A stretch of DNA of 64,000 bases from Actinomucor elegans (Eukaryota > Mucoromycota > Mucoromycetes > Mucorales > Mucoraceae), in contig JAMSLZ010000003.1 of the NCBI GenBank assembly GCA_026027325.1, positions 682,001 to 746,000 of the forward strand. Reading direction: 5' to 3'. The position numbers were made by a program, and so were the translations under genes. Positions 10,184-19,343 of this stretch are shown here, piece by piece. Under the pieces are notes generated by a model. The model was given only the letters and a program-made list of their open reading frames with translations, had not been told where the DNA came from and ran no database searches. The stretch's first letter is position 1. Each line of letters starts with the position of its first letter.

Positions 10184-10689
10184 TGTTGTAAAGGTGGTAG
10201 ATAAAGATTTTGGAAGATAGAAATACTTTTAAAACTGTGGATAGTTTTTTATTAGAGATCAAGAATTGATTAACTGGTCAAAAGGTGATAAAACGCATCT
10301 CTTATATACTTTTTCTCGGTCGGTACTTGATTCTAAATTCATATTACGATTTGCCAGGAACAAGGTTGGACTGCGTATAAAGAAGACCAGGGATAATAAC
10401 CAAATGAGCGGACCAAGATTAGCGGCGAGGAGTGTCGGGATCAATATATCCAAAGGTAATAGTATTGAATGTAATATTTGGTGTGAGAGATAGTATTTAT
10501 CAATTAGCGTCTACTTGCTCAGAGTGATATATAAATAAAGATATTTTAACATAATCAAATACAGTCATTTACATTCTGGTTCTTGGTAATAATGCTTTAT
10601 ACACTTCTGCAGCTATATATAAGGATATCTATACGATTTTCTATCTGTACAGTATTCTCTTATTAATATAATTATGAGCGTTTACAACA
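10184..10689 (-). repeat. Gypsy-2a 5' LTR (506 bp)
   Basis: This is the upstream LTR in the sense of the element (minus strand). It carries the presumed promoter; the gag-pol ATG lies 45 bp beyond it. The sequence is indistinguishable from the 3' LTR at 4524-5029. Confidence 0.97.
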
Positions 10690-11537
10690 AATAGAATATG
10701 TGTTTATATATCTGATTCCTTACCTTGTAGAAATAATACTGATGATAAAATGCTTTTAGACATAAATATCAATAAGTTTTATAATGAAATAGATTGTATA
10801 TGTTTTGATGGATTATATGAAAACACAGTAAAAGAATTTATAGAAAAATTTAGTAATATTGGATTTAATATATCCTTGAAAAATTTTTGCTATCCTATAA
10901 AAAAAGATAAAGGAGTTGAATTAACCATAGATGAAAAAAAATTCAATGAAGAATTAGGTGGATTAAGGTCAAAAATAGAAAAATATTTTGCAGAATTAGG
11001 TAGTATTTTTAAAAGATTTAGTGGACAAAATAAGATTAGAATAACAGATAATAAGACATATAATATACAGCTAAAATTAGCAATAGTATTACTGAACATA
11101 AAATATTTTACAGAGTTATTTGGAATTGAAGAAAATGCCCATTACAACAAATGGCTAAATGATAATTTTGATTATTATTATAAAAATAATATTGAAATGA
11201 ATAAAGAAGTAACATTAAAAACACAATATAAAATAGAAAATATCGTTGATATAAAATCATTACAAAATCAATTTTTAAATAATTTAAATATAAATGAAGT
11301 GAATATAGATATTATGGATCAAATGGAGGAAGATATCACTAGTAATAATGATCAAAATATATATGAAATACAATATATAATTAAACACAAAAAAGTAAAG
11401 AACTTATATGAATATTTTGTAAAATGGAAAAAGTATGGTAAAGAACATAATTCATGGGTAAAAGAAAAAGATTTTACATCACATGATACTATTTTGAATT
11501 ATTGGAAATCAATAGAAAATAATTAATCAATTAATAA

Positions 11538-11758
11538 GAAGAACATTTAGTATTACAGAAATATGTTCAAAATAGTACAATATATAAAAAAATTAGGAAA
11601 TAATAGATTTTTTTGAATACAAATAATAATATAAATAAATTTTATTCTAAAATAGAACAAGTAACCAACATTTTATTTATGGATAAAAAGGCAACATTAT
11701 ATTTATGCCTTGATTTTTTAGGAAAGTTAAAAATATTAAGTAGTTGTAAATGTTTATC
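11538..11758. repeat. X2 terminal direct repeat, right copy
   Basis: It matches 3084-3304 throughout. It begins 12 bp after the transposase stop codon and ends at the AAT target duplication, after which the Tc1-B sequence resumes. The hairpin copy is at 11688-11711. Confidence 0.9.
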
Positions 11759-12094
11759 AATGATTGTAGTACCATAACCAGGGCCTTTCGCTGTTATACA
11801 AGTCCAAAACATGACACTACCCCCTTCCTACTGAATTTGGAGATCTAAATAGTGAGGGCGAACAACATCATTTAGCTGAGGCCAATAGTACTTAATACCG
11901 TCTGAAGCCCAAATGTTAACCTTTGTTTTGTCTGAAAATATCCACTTAGGTTAAATGCTAATATAAGGACACCAGGTGGATTTGGACGAATTGAGACCCT
12001 AAGGGGCTTTCCTAATTTGGACGAGGTCACGTGGTTTAAACTCCGGTCGGTAGGGGCAAAAATTATAAGTTTTAAAAATATAAAGTTGCGCACT

Positions 12095-12172
12095 TAGTAA
12101 AGTGGTAGTAATGCAATCTGACGCTGATGAGGCCTTAGGTTCAATACTGGCTCAAGTCAGTTGTATTTTTTT
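12095..12172 (+). promoter_or_regulatory. tRNA-like (Pol III-like) sequence in left Merlin arm
   Basis: An A-box-like TAGTAAAGTGGT (12095-12106) is followed 31 bp later by a B-box-like GGTTCAATACTGG (12138-12150) and then a T7 run (12166-12172). This is the order and spacing of an internal Pol III promoter with terminator. No clean cloverleaf forms, so it is a decayed tRNA or a SINE-like tRNA derivative, not a tRNA gene. Transcription is inferred. Confidence 0.4.
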
Positions 12173-12339
12173 AGTAGGTGGTAGTGCATGTAGTCAACAT
12201 TATTATTGTGAAAGTCTATGAAAATGGATATTGTTTTGTATTTTATAAGACTTAAGATGCTGTACTTTGATTAGTAACTTAAAGTGTCATATATACATAT
12301 ATAAGTTGAATTTTAACATACAAATTTATTAATTTTAAT

Positions 12340-13871
12340 TTAATTTAGCCTTCTTCTTCTATGGCGTCGTCTTTCAATTGGTATATCTTCTTCTGTTTCA
12401 CGTTCTTCTATTACTTGAGTATATACTGGAGGATTGAACTCCCTACGGTTGAATTCAACCTCTCTCAAAGTCTTCAGAAGCCCTCCAAATATGTCGGCGT
12501 TGTATTTTCGACGCCACATAAACTCGAGCAATATCCAAGGCATTTCTTCAGCGGTACGTTGGCGTGGTTTTGCATGGAGTTTAATACCATTCCAATTACC
12601 TAAAGTTTATAAATTGTGTTAATTAGGCGAGTTTATATTAATGTATTAATAAAAATACCTTCAATTACTTGAGTATGCACCCCAGTTCTTGATACAAATT
12701 CCGCTGAATGGTTTACTGTTTCATGCGAAAAGTCACCCCATTGAGGAATATTGTTATATGCCCTCCAGCAGTCTGAGTGGATAATCGTACCTGGTTTTAT
12801 AAACCTTTGGATGATAACCTTCATCGTTTCAGCACTACGATTTGGTACTGTCACCATAAAACATCTTCGTTTGTTGGTGATCTCTACACCACCAACAACC
12901 CAAATACCATCAACTCGGTGGCCTCGATTATATTTTCGTTTACCAAATTTGGATTCGTCAATTTGGACGATAATGGGATTTCTATTATCGTCCAGACCTC
13001 CTAAGGAGTTAATTTAATGTAAGTAACGTAAATTTATCTCGCTTCCTTAGCTGGTACACTTACCAATTTTAAGATCTTCTTCCGTTTGATTACCAGATAA
13101 AAAGTCCTCTTGCATTATCTGGTAAAAATCATCTATTACGCCTCTAATGGTGTCAGGATGGATACCAGTAGATAGAGTAATTGTATTACGAGGAGCCTTA
13201 CAGCATAGCCAGTAATACAAAACAATAAACTGATCACGGAGAGTGCTTTTACGTTCAGCAAAGAACGATTGAAAAAGAACCGAACATCTACTTTTGTTGC
13301 AGCATTTGCTCTTGTGACAACGCCAAACATAGCCGCGATCGCTATTAAAGGTTAGTTTCATGGTGATACCATTAGGACACTTTATTCCTGTGTGAGTATA
13401 GTCATAAAGTATTTTTTGTTCCATGAGATAACTAAATAAAATGAATTCAGTTAATTATACTTTATGCTAGGTGAATGTATATACGTACCGCACTGTACTA
13501 TTGTCGTCTTTTAACTGATTTCCAATAAGTTCAAAGATAGTGATCATTTTAGTGGTAGGTTTTCTAGACCAAAGCTCTATTTCACCAAGCTGACTAAGAG
13601 GCAAAGCCGTTGGGAGAGAAACGCCACTAAATGTACTTGGTTCAACTTGCTGAGGTTGAAGACTATCCAAATAAGCCAAATAAGCATCACCATCATCCTC
13701 CTCGTCGCCAGAGGATCTGGTTGAAGTCACAGTATTCTGCTCCAGACTTAGGTCATCCAATAATTGAGGACTAGTCGAGCGAACTTCAATAGAAGAAGTA
13801 GGAATAGGAGTTGAGAGAGAACCAGAAGCGTTGGTAGAACTGGAATCAAAAGCATGGAATGAGGAGAACAT
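12340..13871 (-). CDS. Merlin-family DDE transposase, 450 aa, four exons, intact
   Basis: Exons 13871-13489, 13431-13064, 13000-12659 and 12599-12340 are joined by GT-AG introns of 57, 63 and 59 bp. Total 1353 nt with no stop. The acidic/Ser-rich N-terminus (about 110 aa) is unassigned. Next comes a Cys-rich finger region (WRCHKSKCCNKSRC), then the DDE core: D264 in QIDESKFGKRKYNRG, D326 in HSDCWRAY, E363 in VIEGNW. I count 36 residues between the second D and the E. The signatures NRGHRVDG and VNHS are those of the ISXO2/IS1016 (Merlin) group. Start chosen as the first ATG in frame. It excises and reinserts its own element. Merlin is, to my knowledge, uncommon in fungi, and an open spliced gene suggests recent activity. 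Confidence 0.88.
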
Positions 13872-14119
13872 CTTGACAAGAAGCTTAGATAAAATGAAGA
13901 TAGTAAATACTTGATAAAAGAGATAAAGAAAGGGGAGAAGGTGGAAAAAGGCACCTTTTTATTACTTTTTTTCTACAACTAGCAGTCACAATGAGTCATA
14001 ATATGTCATACTGAGCTATATAAGCCAGCCAATTACTAACTACAAAAGAAAATGAGTCATTAAGACTCAAAATTGATGAGTAAGCCAGATAAAAGACTAC
14101 ATACACTACAGAGCAATGG

Positions 14120-14196
14120 AAAAATAATAATGTTGACTACTAGTATTGAACTCCCAACCGTTTCAATATAACTGAACCGAGCCTACACCTAGGCCA
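14120..14196 (-). promoter_or_regulatory. tRNA-like (Pol III-like) sequence in right Merlin arm
   Basis: On the minus strand an A-box-like TGGCCTAGGTGTAGGC (14196-14181) is followed by GAGTTCAATACTAG (14153-14140), similar to a B box, and a T5 run near 14124-14120. It mirrors the left-arm motif, so both ends of the Merlin element point tRNA-like sequences inwards. The match to box consensus is partial. Confidence 0.35.
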
Positions 14197-15784
14197 AATG
14201 CGCACTCTTTTACAAATAAAAAAATGGTAACAGCCCAACAAGGACATATATTAATCACGTGACCATCACGTGGTCTCATCCGAATTAGGTAACCCCCTTA
14301 TGGTCTCAATTCGTCCAAATCCACCTGGTGTCCTTATATTAGCACTGATCCTGAAATCAGACTCTTGCTTTCTTTTTGCTTTGAAGCCCATAGAATGAAG
14401 CATTAACTGAATGTTCCTGATTGTCATATTAATTCCAACTGAAATAAGATAAGCCTTTTTATCTTGTGGTGATTTGAATTGACCGGCTTTCATCTTATTT
14501 CGAATCTATTTCTTTGTTGTATTGCTTATTGAACATGGCCTTCCAGTGATAGCAGGCTTCGTAGTAGGAAAAAACTTTGCTTTATATCTACTAATAGTGG
14601 CTAGAGAAATATTTGGTAGTTGTTTCTGGATTCTTGAGTATGGAGTGTTTGTTGACAACAGTGACTTGAGAGTGTCTTGCTTATCTTTAGTAATAGAACG
14701 AATCATGATGTTAATTTTTTTATAAAAAAAAAAGTGATGAAAATATTCAATTTGGACAGGACGAGCCAGCTTCTTTTATTCTTTATTTTAATTTTCCTAT
14801 TCATAAAGAACGTCCCATTGTTTTGGAACATGTTTTAAATTTCTTCGATAGCTCAATTTAAAATAATTTTATGCGACGCTAAGTAATGACGAATTTTGAA
14901 AAATCAAAAAATCAAAATTTCTCAAATTTGCCTTAGCTCCGTAGTGTTAAATAGAGTTCGCAATAAAGGAAAACCTATAGGAAAAAAGGCCAAAGTTTTA
15001 GCCCTCTATTGATACTAACATCAACCGCATAGTTTTATTTTAGACAGCTGTGTAAAGAGAAAAAGGTTAATTTATAAAACATTGAAACCCTTTTTTCGCA
15101 TACAGTATATTGTTTAGTTTAATATATTTTTTTAAATTAAAAAGGACACATGCAATTTTTAGTTGAATATTATATATATTTATATTAGTAGTTAAAAAAG
15201 GTTTTTTGTTATTTAATCTTTTAAAGATACATCCCAAATCTGAGAAAGTTTTTTCCATTTTAGACCGAAAACTTCCAAATTGATCGTTATAATTTATTTC
15301 AATTTCATTTAAGTTTATATTTTTATCTTTTCTGATAGGATATACGAAGTTATAGTCATTTAGATCAGAACTATTTATTATATTATCTACGTATAGGCTA
15401 TATCCTCCATCTAATGCAATACAATCCATCAAATTTAGTTTATTTTCAATATTCATATTTATAAGCATAGATCCATCATTATTAGTACTACATGGTTGAC
15501 TGTCTGATACAAATAATACCATACCATTTGTATCTATTGCAACTTGTGTTCTAAACCCATTTTTTTTAAGTTTGTAACTATAATATATGGATTTATCTTC
15601 TGCACCATATACCATACCTCTTTTATCATGGCCGTCTAAATGTATTGTTACTTGATTAAACAAATCTGGATTCTCTATCATTCCATTTAAAAGTCTAATT
15701 TTTATATTTGAAAACATGTTTTGTAAAGAAAAACTTAAAATCTTATTTAATTTTAACATTCTATCTGATGAATAAAATTGTCTG

Positions 15785-16070
15785 TGTGGTGAAATCCACA
15801 TATAACATTCTACATTATATTAAAAAGACGGGATTCATTTAATAACTATCCATCAAAAGAGGGAGTTTTGAATCACCGCTGAAAATACAATTAATGAAGA
15901 ATGAACATAGATTAAAAAGACCTTTGATTGTTACTAAGAGACCATTTCTTTGGAAGTATAAATACAAGAGATACAAGCTAGATAGAAAAAACTTAACTCA
16001 CTTTGAATCAATAAAACCCCATAAAACGGTTCTAACTGATTCACTCGCTTTTTATTCAATTTTTACCGCA
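15785..16070. repeat. Solo LTR (286 bp) in the X1 transposase gene
   Basis: It starts TGTGGTGAAATCC and ends TTTTTACCGCA (TG...CA). It is flanked by the 5-bp duplication GTCTG (15780-15784, 16071-16075). Removing it with one GTCTG (291 bp) restores the transposase frame. A close copy lies at 41064-41348. No internal retroelement sequence is present, so it is a solo LTR left by LTR-LTR recombination. The 83-aa ORF inside (15894-16145) is chance. Confidence 0.9.
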
Positions 16071-16425
16071 GTCTGTATATTTGATGAAAAGTACTTTTTG
16101 ATATATAATCATCCATATCTTCAATTGATATATTCTCTACTATAAAATATAATATCAATAAGCCTTTTTCTATATTATTATATGGTCCTCTATAATCTCT
16201 ATCTCCAAATAATATAACTAGGAAGAAATAAACAGGTATTATTCCTAACTTTTCTAATAAAATCTTTTTAATTTCTTTGATCTTTTTAATAGATATAATC
16301 TTTTTAGTGTGATATTTTTTTTGTTCAATCTCTGGCCAACCATAATTTAAAAATTTCCAATAATCATTTGTTAGAATCTGATACTCCATTAATAAAGTAT
16401 CCTTAACATTATTAATATTATCCAT

Positions 16426-16837
16426 TTGTTCTTTTTTATATTGAGATAAATTCAATTTTTTATAACTTAAAATAAAATTAATAATAATATATATACATTA
16501 TTATGTTTTAGAAAACATTTTTTATTTTGAAAAGTTTGAAGTAATTCTAAAATTTATTAATTTTATATTTTGCTTAGTCAGCAAAATTGTAAAATCAATT
16601 ATTTTTTTTTGAACTTTTTATTAATAGACAGATTTATAAATATTTTGTGTTACACAAAATATAATAAATCCTAATTGTTTTAAAGAAATAGAAAATATAA
16701 AAGTTCACAAATTGTGAACATTTTTAATTTTCATGGAATGACAAACAAATTGATAATTTGAAAAGAATTGTAGTGTTAAGCTGATTTTATAATTCAGAAT
16801 TTTATAGCAACAGAAACATTTCTCTATGGTTATAGTA
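16426..16837. promoter_or_regulatory. X1 transposase 5' region with three perfect inverted repeats
   Basis: This is about 410 bp of AT-rich DNA upstream of the transposase start, with no credible ORF. It holds three palindromes within 153 bp: ATTTTGCT/AGCAAAAT with a 5-nt loop (16567-16587), ATTTTGTGT/ACACAAAAT with 1 nt between (16642-16660), and GTTCACAA/TTGTGAAC with 1 nt between (16703-16719). They may be transposase or repressor binding sites, or ori-like hairpins. Function is inference. Confidence 0.5.
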
Positions 16838-17069
16838 GACGGATATCTACAATTAATATATCTTTTAAATCTATTGTATATGTCCTATTTTTTTTTAATA
16901 TATCCATATATTTTATAATTTATAACTTTTTTTCATGAATTAAAATTATTATTAAGTATAATAAACATTATCAAGAAGGCAACTGTTCCATTTTGCATGA
17001 AAAAGCAATATTATATTTATGCTTTCTCCTAATATACGTACCAAATTTATATGAAACAAGATGTCCGTC
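16838..17069. repeat. X1 terminal direct repeat, right copy
   Basis: It appears identical to 106-337, ends AGATGTCCGTC and is followed directly by the CGA target duplication and the rest of the Gypsy-1 LTR. Hairpin copy at 17002-17025. Confidence 0.9.
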
Positions 17070-17378
17070 CGAGTGTATCTCAAGATAAGACCTGAATATC
17101 GAATAACGCGTGGGTTATACAATTACAACAATGCATGGTTGAAAGGCTTATTAGTGGCTGCTGGGATTGGACTCCGTTGTACGGCCATGCGTGCTGATAG
17201 ATATTGAATGCTACACTATTAAGCTCTGATGAAATGTATATAAAGAAGACTTGATTTTGAATTGTGAATAAAACATTAGAATAACTTTTACTATCAGGAT
17301 AGCTGATTCCATTTACTGTCTATTCTTTTATTATTGTATTTTAAATTATATCCTTCGTCTTTAGCACCGGATATAACA
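17070..17378 (+). repeat. Gypsy-1 5' LTR, right fragment
   Basis: It matches 43543-43850 with a handful of substitutions and one short indel, and ends CACCGGATATAACA. Together with 1-105 it forms the 5' LTR of Gypsy-1. It is followed by a T8 run and, 46 bp downstream, the gag ATG. Confidence 0.9.
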
Positions 17379-17746
17379 TTTTTTTTGAATCAAGCTTTTT
17401 CCAACAATTACAATCTTATTACCAATGTCTTCTCCTGCTGCCTCCATTCACTCTGGTGAACCTACTGTTTCTGTTGCTCAAGCCAACTTACCTGTTCTTG
17501 ATGCATCCATGGAAGAATCTTCTGGTTCTGCTGCTTCTTTTGCTGATCGACAAGTACAAGCTGAAGAATCTCTCCGTAGTATGCAAGATACTATCAATCA
17601 ACTCACTATTGAGTTAACCATTCTTGCTGCTCGTCTCTCGTCTCCTTTGTCTGGTGATAATCTCGATGATTTCCAGGCTGAATACTTACAAAAGGATAGT
17701 GTTCTCAAGGCTGTCATTGCTACCAAACACTATGGCGAAAATATTG

Positions 17747-17850
17747 TGTGCTACCCATAATATTATGTGGTAAAACGACGATTTTATTATCATTTACCTA
17801 CTAATACTATAGATTTACCTACTAATAATAATCTGCGAACCAATGAAATT
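17747..17850. repeat. CACTA left subterminal motif repeats
   Basis: Related motifs CTACCCATAATATTA, TTTACCTACTAATACTA and TTTACCTACTAATAATA occur within about 100 bp of the left end. Similar units recur at the right end. In plant CACTA elements such arrays bind the TnpA-type protein; that role here is inference. Confidence 0.6.
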
Positions 17851-19343
17851 AGAGCAATTATTTTCTATGGCTGCGCAATTAACAGTGCTTTGCTCATTTA
17901 TTAGTGGTTACTCCTAATATTAGTGGAAAGCAGACAATAATGTTATGGGTTTAGTCAATATTATAACATAAATTGACAATAAGAAAGAAAAGCCTGAACT
18001 CCATTTTATTTGCAAACAATTTTTATGTATTCTTGTCTTTTGCCGATGAAAGCCAAATCTTGCAAACTTCTTATAAATGAGTACATGAAATTCTGATGCT
18101 TGTACGCAACAACATAATCCTCGTTTATTTTATTTACTAAAATGAACTCTGCTTTTCGTTTCAACGATCTTTTATGTAAATTCCTAGAAACGTTTAATTT
18201 CAACGTTTGTCAAAATAATGTTGAACAATTGTCTTTCAAATGCGTTTATTATTCGTTGAAAAGTCTCTTATACAGGTCAGGTTGCAAAAAATTCTCTTGT
18301 AAATTACTCTTTTGGAAACAAGAACGAATCGCTAGTTCCATTTAATAAGCTGAGCACTTTCATTGCCGTGATTTAGCCTTTGGCTAATAGCTGTGTATTT
18401 AAAATGCTGAATGACATTAAGAATGAGCTGCCATTAAGTGTCTAATTTACTCAATTTTATGTTTAGTAAAATTATAGAATAAAGAAAGAAAGAAAGAAAA
18501 AAAGAAAATACATTGCGTTAAAAAAAAAAGAAATACATTGCGTAAAAAAAAAGAAATATATTGCGTAAAAAAAGAGATAAATTATTGTGTAAAAAAAAAA
18601 ATAGGTCAAGTAGCGATTATTAATTGCCAGTAATCTTAGTCATTATTGCTAGGCGGTTATTTAACTAGATGATTTATTGTCAAAATCATATATCCACTTC
18701 TCAAACTACAAAAAAAACGCGTTCGTTTTTGGACTTTCGAGTAATTGATGATTATGATAGAATTCTTAATGACGATCGAAAGCTTCAAAAACATGCACGT
18801 TTTTTTAGGTGCTAGAAAACTACAATCGATGAACATTTTTGCTGTCTGTTGGAAAATTAATCCGCATTGCTTGATAATAAACTAATTTTACTATAAAGAT
18901 AAACAAGAGCATTAATCATATTTTACATTTGGTTTTAAAGATTAACTGGAGCAACTAAATAGTCAATTAACATTATTGAATGATGAATATAGAACTGTAT
19001 AACTTGGGTTATCCTGGTTCTATATTTCTGATATTATGAAATAATTTCTTAAACATCAGGGAAATGGGTTAAATTTTTGATTAAGAAATGTTTTTACATT
19101 CTGTTGCAAGATTGCTAATACCTTTCTCTCGAATTAATAACATGATATATAAAAACGAGTTAAATTATCTATAGTTTATATCTACTACAGAAAGTGTAAA
19201 TACCTATTTTACTTTTGCTATATTATGATGAAGTCCTTTTGGAGGGAAGCTTTATATTATTTTCGGTGGTTTAAATACATAATCAATTCAGAGAACAATT
19301 TTATTTCAAAATAAAACGCTTTTTGCTCTTGTCTTCATGCTAT
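17851..19343. other. CACTA internal non-coding region with a small minisatellite
   Basis: No gene is supported. At 18486-18600 there is an A-rich array: AAAG repeats, then about four diverged copies of a 22-26-bp unit containing ATTGCGTAAAAAAA. The rest is AT-rich unique-looking sequence between the left end and the transposase stop. Confidence 0.6.

Larger units (their letters stand above)
4524..10689 (-). mobile_element. Gypsy-2 copy a: full-length Ty3/Gypsy chromovirus-type retrotransposon
   Basis: Two LTRs of 506 bp (4524-5029 and 10184-10689) that look identical end in TGTTGTAAA/TTTACAACA. They are flanked by the 5-bp duplication AATAG (4519-4523, 10690-10694). The internal region holds one uninterrupted gag-pol ORF on the minus strand. 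In sense orientation a run of six T follows the 5' LTR, and a purine-rich tract (GGTGGAGGATAA) precedes the 3' LTR. Identical LTRs, an open ORF and a second near-identical copy at 28606-34772 indicate very recent, possibly ongoing activity. Confidence 0.97.
3919..11526 (+). pseudogene. X2 transposase (DDE_4/Harbinger-like + chromodomain), split by Gypsy-2a
   Basis: Coding blocks are 3919-4523 and 10695-11526, in frame once Gypsy-2a and one AATAG are left out: 1437 nt, 478 aa. Candidate catalytic residues are D in LLIDGHHNRI (about residue 164), D in CICFDGLY, E in LRSKIEKYFAELGSIFKR. The C-terminus is a chromodomain (IYEIQYIIKHKKVK, EYFVKWKKYG, HNSWVKEKDF). An upstream in-frame TTG (3877) would add 14 residues that align with X1 (NFSLYK / NLSQYK), so the N-terminus may be longer through an unseen start or splice. 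Apart from the Gypsy insertion the frame is open, so the gene was probably functional when Gypsy-2 landed. Confidence 0.82.
3084..11758 (+). mobile_element. X2: second chromodomain-DDE transposon, carries an HUH-like gene; interrupted by Gypsy-2a
   Basis: It is bounded by identical 221-bp direct repeats (3084-3304, 11538-11758). The outer ends form an imperfect inverted repeat, GAAGAACATTTA versus GATAAACATTTA. It is flanked by the 3-bp duplication AAT (3081-3083, 11759-11761), and the Tc1-B transposase sequence is continuous when it is removed. Without the Gypsy-2 copy and one AATAG the element is about 2504 bp. Order on the plus strand: repeat, 122-aa HUH-like ORF, 478-aa transposase with chromodomain, repeat. 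The repeats run in the opposite orientation relative to the transposase compared with X1, judged from the shared hairpin motif. Confidence 0.87.
11956..14344 (-). mobile_element. Merlin (IS1016/ISXO2-type) DNA transposon with intact transposase
   Basis: Long imperfect inverted repeats of about 75 bp bound the element (both start TGCTAATATAAGGACACC), with a spliced transposase gene on the minus strand. It sits inside Tc1-like element B, where some Tc1 sequence on each side is missing. I find no convincing 8-9-bp target duplication, so flanking deletion or a non-standard insertion is possible. Both arms carry tRNA-like A-box/B-box motifs inside the element. Confidence 0.85.
2733..14706 (-). pseudogene. 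Tc1-like transposase (element B), split and degenerate
   Basis: The N-terminal part reads from 14706 (start MIRSITKDKQ, helix-turn-helix about 60 aa) to a B-specific TAG near 14506, where copy A has a Tyr codon. It continues to about 14345, resumes from 11955 to 11762, then 3083 to 2733. The catalytic block QRDKA becomes QRDKATPHRS here too, and DLNPIEHMWH holds the catalytic Glu. The TAG before EGGSVMFW and the one before IDSMPGR are at the same codons as in element A. Part of the first catalytic region is missing around the Merlin insertion. Not functional. Confidence 0.85.
2438..15105 (-). mobile_element. Tc1-like element B, split by X2 and by a Merlin element
   Basis: The left end (2438) and right end (15105) carry the same 30-bp inverted termini as element A, with TA at 2436-2437 and 15106-15107. 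Its own sequence is 2438-3083, 11762-11955 and 14345-15105, about 1.6 kb, as expected from the 1661-bp copy A. It inserted in the X1 transposase gene; leaving it out with one TA rejoins the frame. X2 interrupts the transposase near its centre. The Merlin element sits in the N-terminal half, with some Tc1 sequence missing around it. Confidence 0.9.
359..16425 (-). pseudogene. X1 transposase (DDE_4/Harbinger-like + C-terminal chromodomain), split by three insertions
   Basis: Coding blocks in order are 16425-16071, 15779-15108, 2437-2042 and 378-359 (minus). Leaving out the insertions and one copy of each target duplication keeps the frame throughout: 1443 nt, 480 aa, stop TAA at 361-359. Candidate catalytic residues are D in HLDGHDKRG (about residue 170), D in IALDGGYS, and E in FRSKMEKTFSDLG, the R..ME..F..LG pattern of IS4/IS5-type DDE_4 transposases. 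The last 50-60 residues form a chromodomain (YEIETILDHKG, YYLVKWQNY, DNSWIHYSKF). The nearest relative seen is the X2 transposase, same length and layout. The ATG at 16425 is chosen as the first Met in frame; homology with X2 starts slightly upstream, at a TTG. Broken only by insertions. Confidence 0.8.
106..17069 (-). mobile_element. X1: chromodomain-DDE transposon with long terminal direct repeats, itself heavily interrupted
   Basis: The element is bounded by two identical 232-bp direct repeats (106-337, 16838-17069). Its outermost ends form an imperfect inverted repeat, GACGGATATCT versus GACGGACATCT. It is flanked by a 3-bp duplication CGA (103-105, 17070-17072), and the Gypsy-1 LTR reads through cleanly when it is removed. 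Without the later insertions (Tc1-A, the Tc1-B block and a solo LTR, each with one duplicated target) X1 would be about 2340 bp, with one transposase gene on the minus strand. The 3-bp duplication and DDE_4-like transposase point to PIF/Harbinger or a sister group. The long direct repeats and chromodomain are not typical of that superfamily as I know it. Confidence 0.85.

Noticed and set aside
12095..12172. Functional tRNA gene in the Merlin arm
   Set aside because: A and B boxes are present but acceptor and anticodon stems do not pair, so it is listed only as tRNA-like.
15894..16145. 83-aa ORF near the X1 transposase
   Set aside because: It lies mostly in the solo LTR and crosses its boundary; not a gene.
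18486..18600. CRISPR-like array
   Set aside because: Direct A-rich tandem units without spacers, in a eukaryotic transposon; a simple minisatellite.
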